From Candidatus Sivonenia alaskensis PMM_0068 (GTDB lineage: Bacteria; Cyanobacteriota; Cyanobacteriia; Gloeobacterales; PMM-0068), in the NCBI GenBank assembly GCA_949127685.1, contig CASBPW010000066.1, positions 1 through 13,073 on the forward strand: a stretch of DNA of 13,073 nt. The letters run 5' to 3'. The position numbers and the translations under genes were made by a program. The first letter of the stretch is position 1. Every line of letters begins with the position of its first letter. Below, piece after piece: positions 12,952 through 13,073 of the stretch. The notes under the pieces were generated by a model that made no database searches, had not been told where the DNA came from, and worked only from the letters and a program-made list of their open reading frames with translations.

Positions 12952-13073
12952 ATGTCCATATCCCCTAGCCTCTATGCTGTCAAAACCTTCTCCGGTAGAG
13001 CAATAGGAGTACTCTGTTTTTCTATAGCGGTTTGTTTTACAAGTTCGGCTTGGGCCCTGCAGGTGGGTGGGAC
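12952..13073 (+). CDS. 5' part of a secreted protein (cut by window end)
   Basis: An open frame of 40 complete codons runs off the window. GAGGA (12939-12943) precedes the ATG by 8 nt. The N-terminus is a classical Sec signal peptide: charged region with Lys11 and Arg16, hydrophobic core GVLCFSIAVCFTSS, and a probable cleavage after SAWA at residue 35. The first mature residues are LQVGG, which recalls the start of peptidoglycan-binding repeats (LQVGxxGxxV) in cyanobacterial secreted hydrolases, but five residues are too few to assign a family. Confidence 0.7.
   Translation, partial: MSISPSLYAVKTFSGRAIGVLCFSIAVCFTSSAWALQVGG

Overview
The window looks like the backbone of a cyanobacterial plasmid, or an integrated or decayed plasmid segment. 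Support for a cyanobacterial source: a Ycf46-type AAA+ ATPase, a DUF1361 membrane protein and a CYP110-like cytochrome P450, all families common in cyanobacteria, and one HIP1 octamer (GCGATCGC, 2398-2405). HIP1 is normally dense on cyanobacterial chromosomes, so one copy in 13 kb fits plasmid-type DNA. No replication initiator is visible.

Layout. (1) 1-1340: a type Ib partition module, ParA ATPase plus a ribbon-helix-helix (RHH) partner, behind a duplicated 123-bp operator/centromere-like region full of TCGTCTA motifs. The same motif recurs inside both genes. (2) 1341-4076: a cytochrome P450 and an unrecognised 279-aa gene on the minus strand, bracketed by copies of a 42-bp dispersed repeat. 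(3) 4077-6061: a DUF1361 membrane protein with two gene-poor, remnant-bearing stretches on either side. (4) 6062-6718: a NarL/LuxR-type response regulator. (5) 6760-9137 (minus): a mobilisation operon, mobC then relaxase, with a complete second gene (coiled coil plus one membrane segment, strong Shine-Dalgarno) nested in another frame inside the relaxase C-terminal half. This recalls mobB within mobA of RSF1010. (6) 9138-9384: divergent control region and probable oriT. (7) 9344-12378 (plus): actin-like ParM-type ATPase, a ParR-like small protein and a Ycf46-like AAA+ ATPase in one operon, led by a possible 14-codon upstream ORF. (8) 12379-12951: tyrosine-recombinase tail between 34-bp inverted repeats. 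(9) 12952-13073: start of a secreted protein, cut by the window edge.

How the parts fit: two unrelated partition systems (ParA/RHH and actin/ParR-like) and a mobilisation cassette are stability and transfer functions. The P450, response regulator and DUF1361 gene look like cargo or flanking DNA. The most unusual items are the nested mob gene, the actin/ParR-like/AAA+ operon, and the partition-site repeats inside par coding sequence. Functions come from motifs read by eye; no database search was possible.
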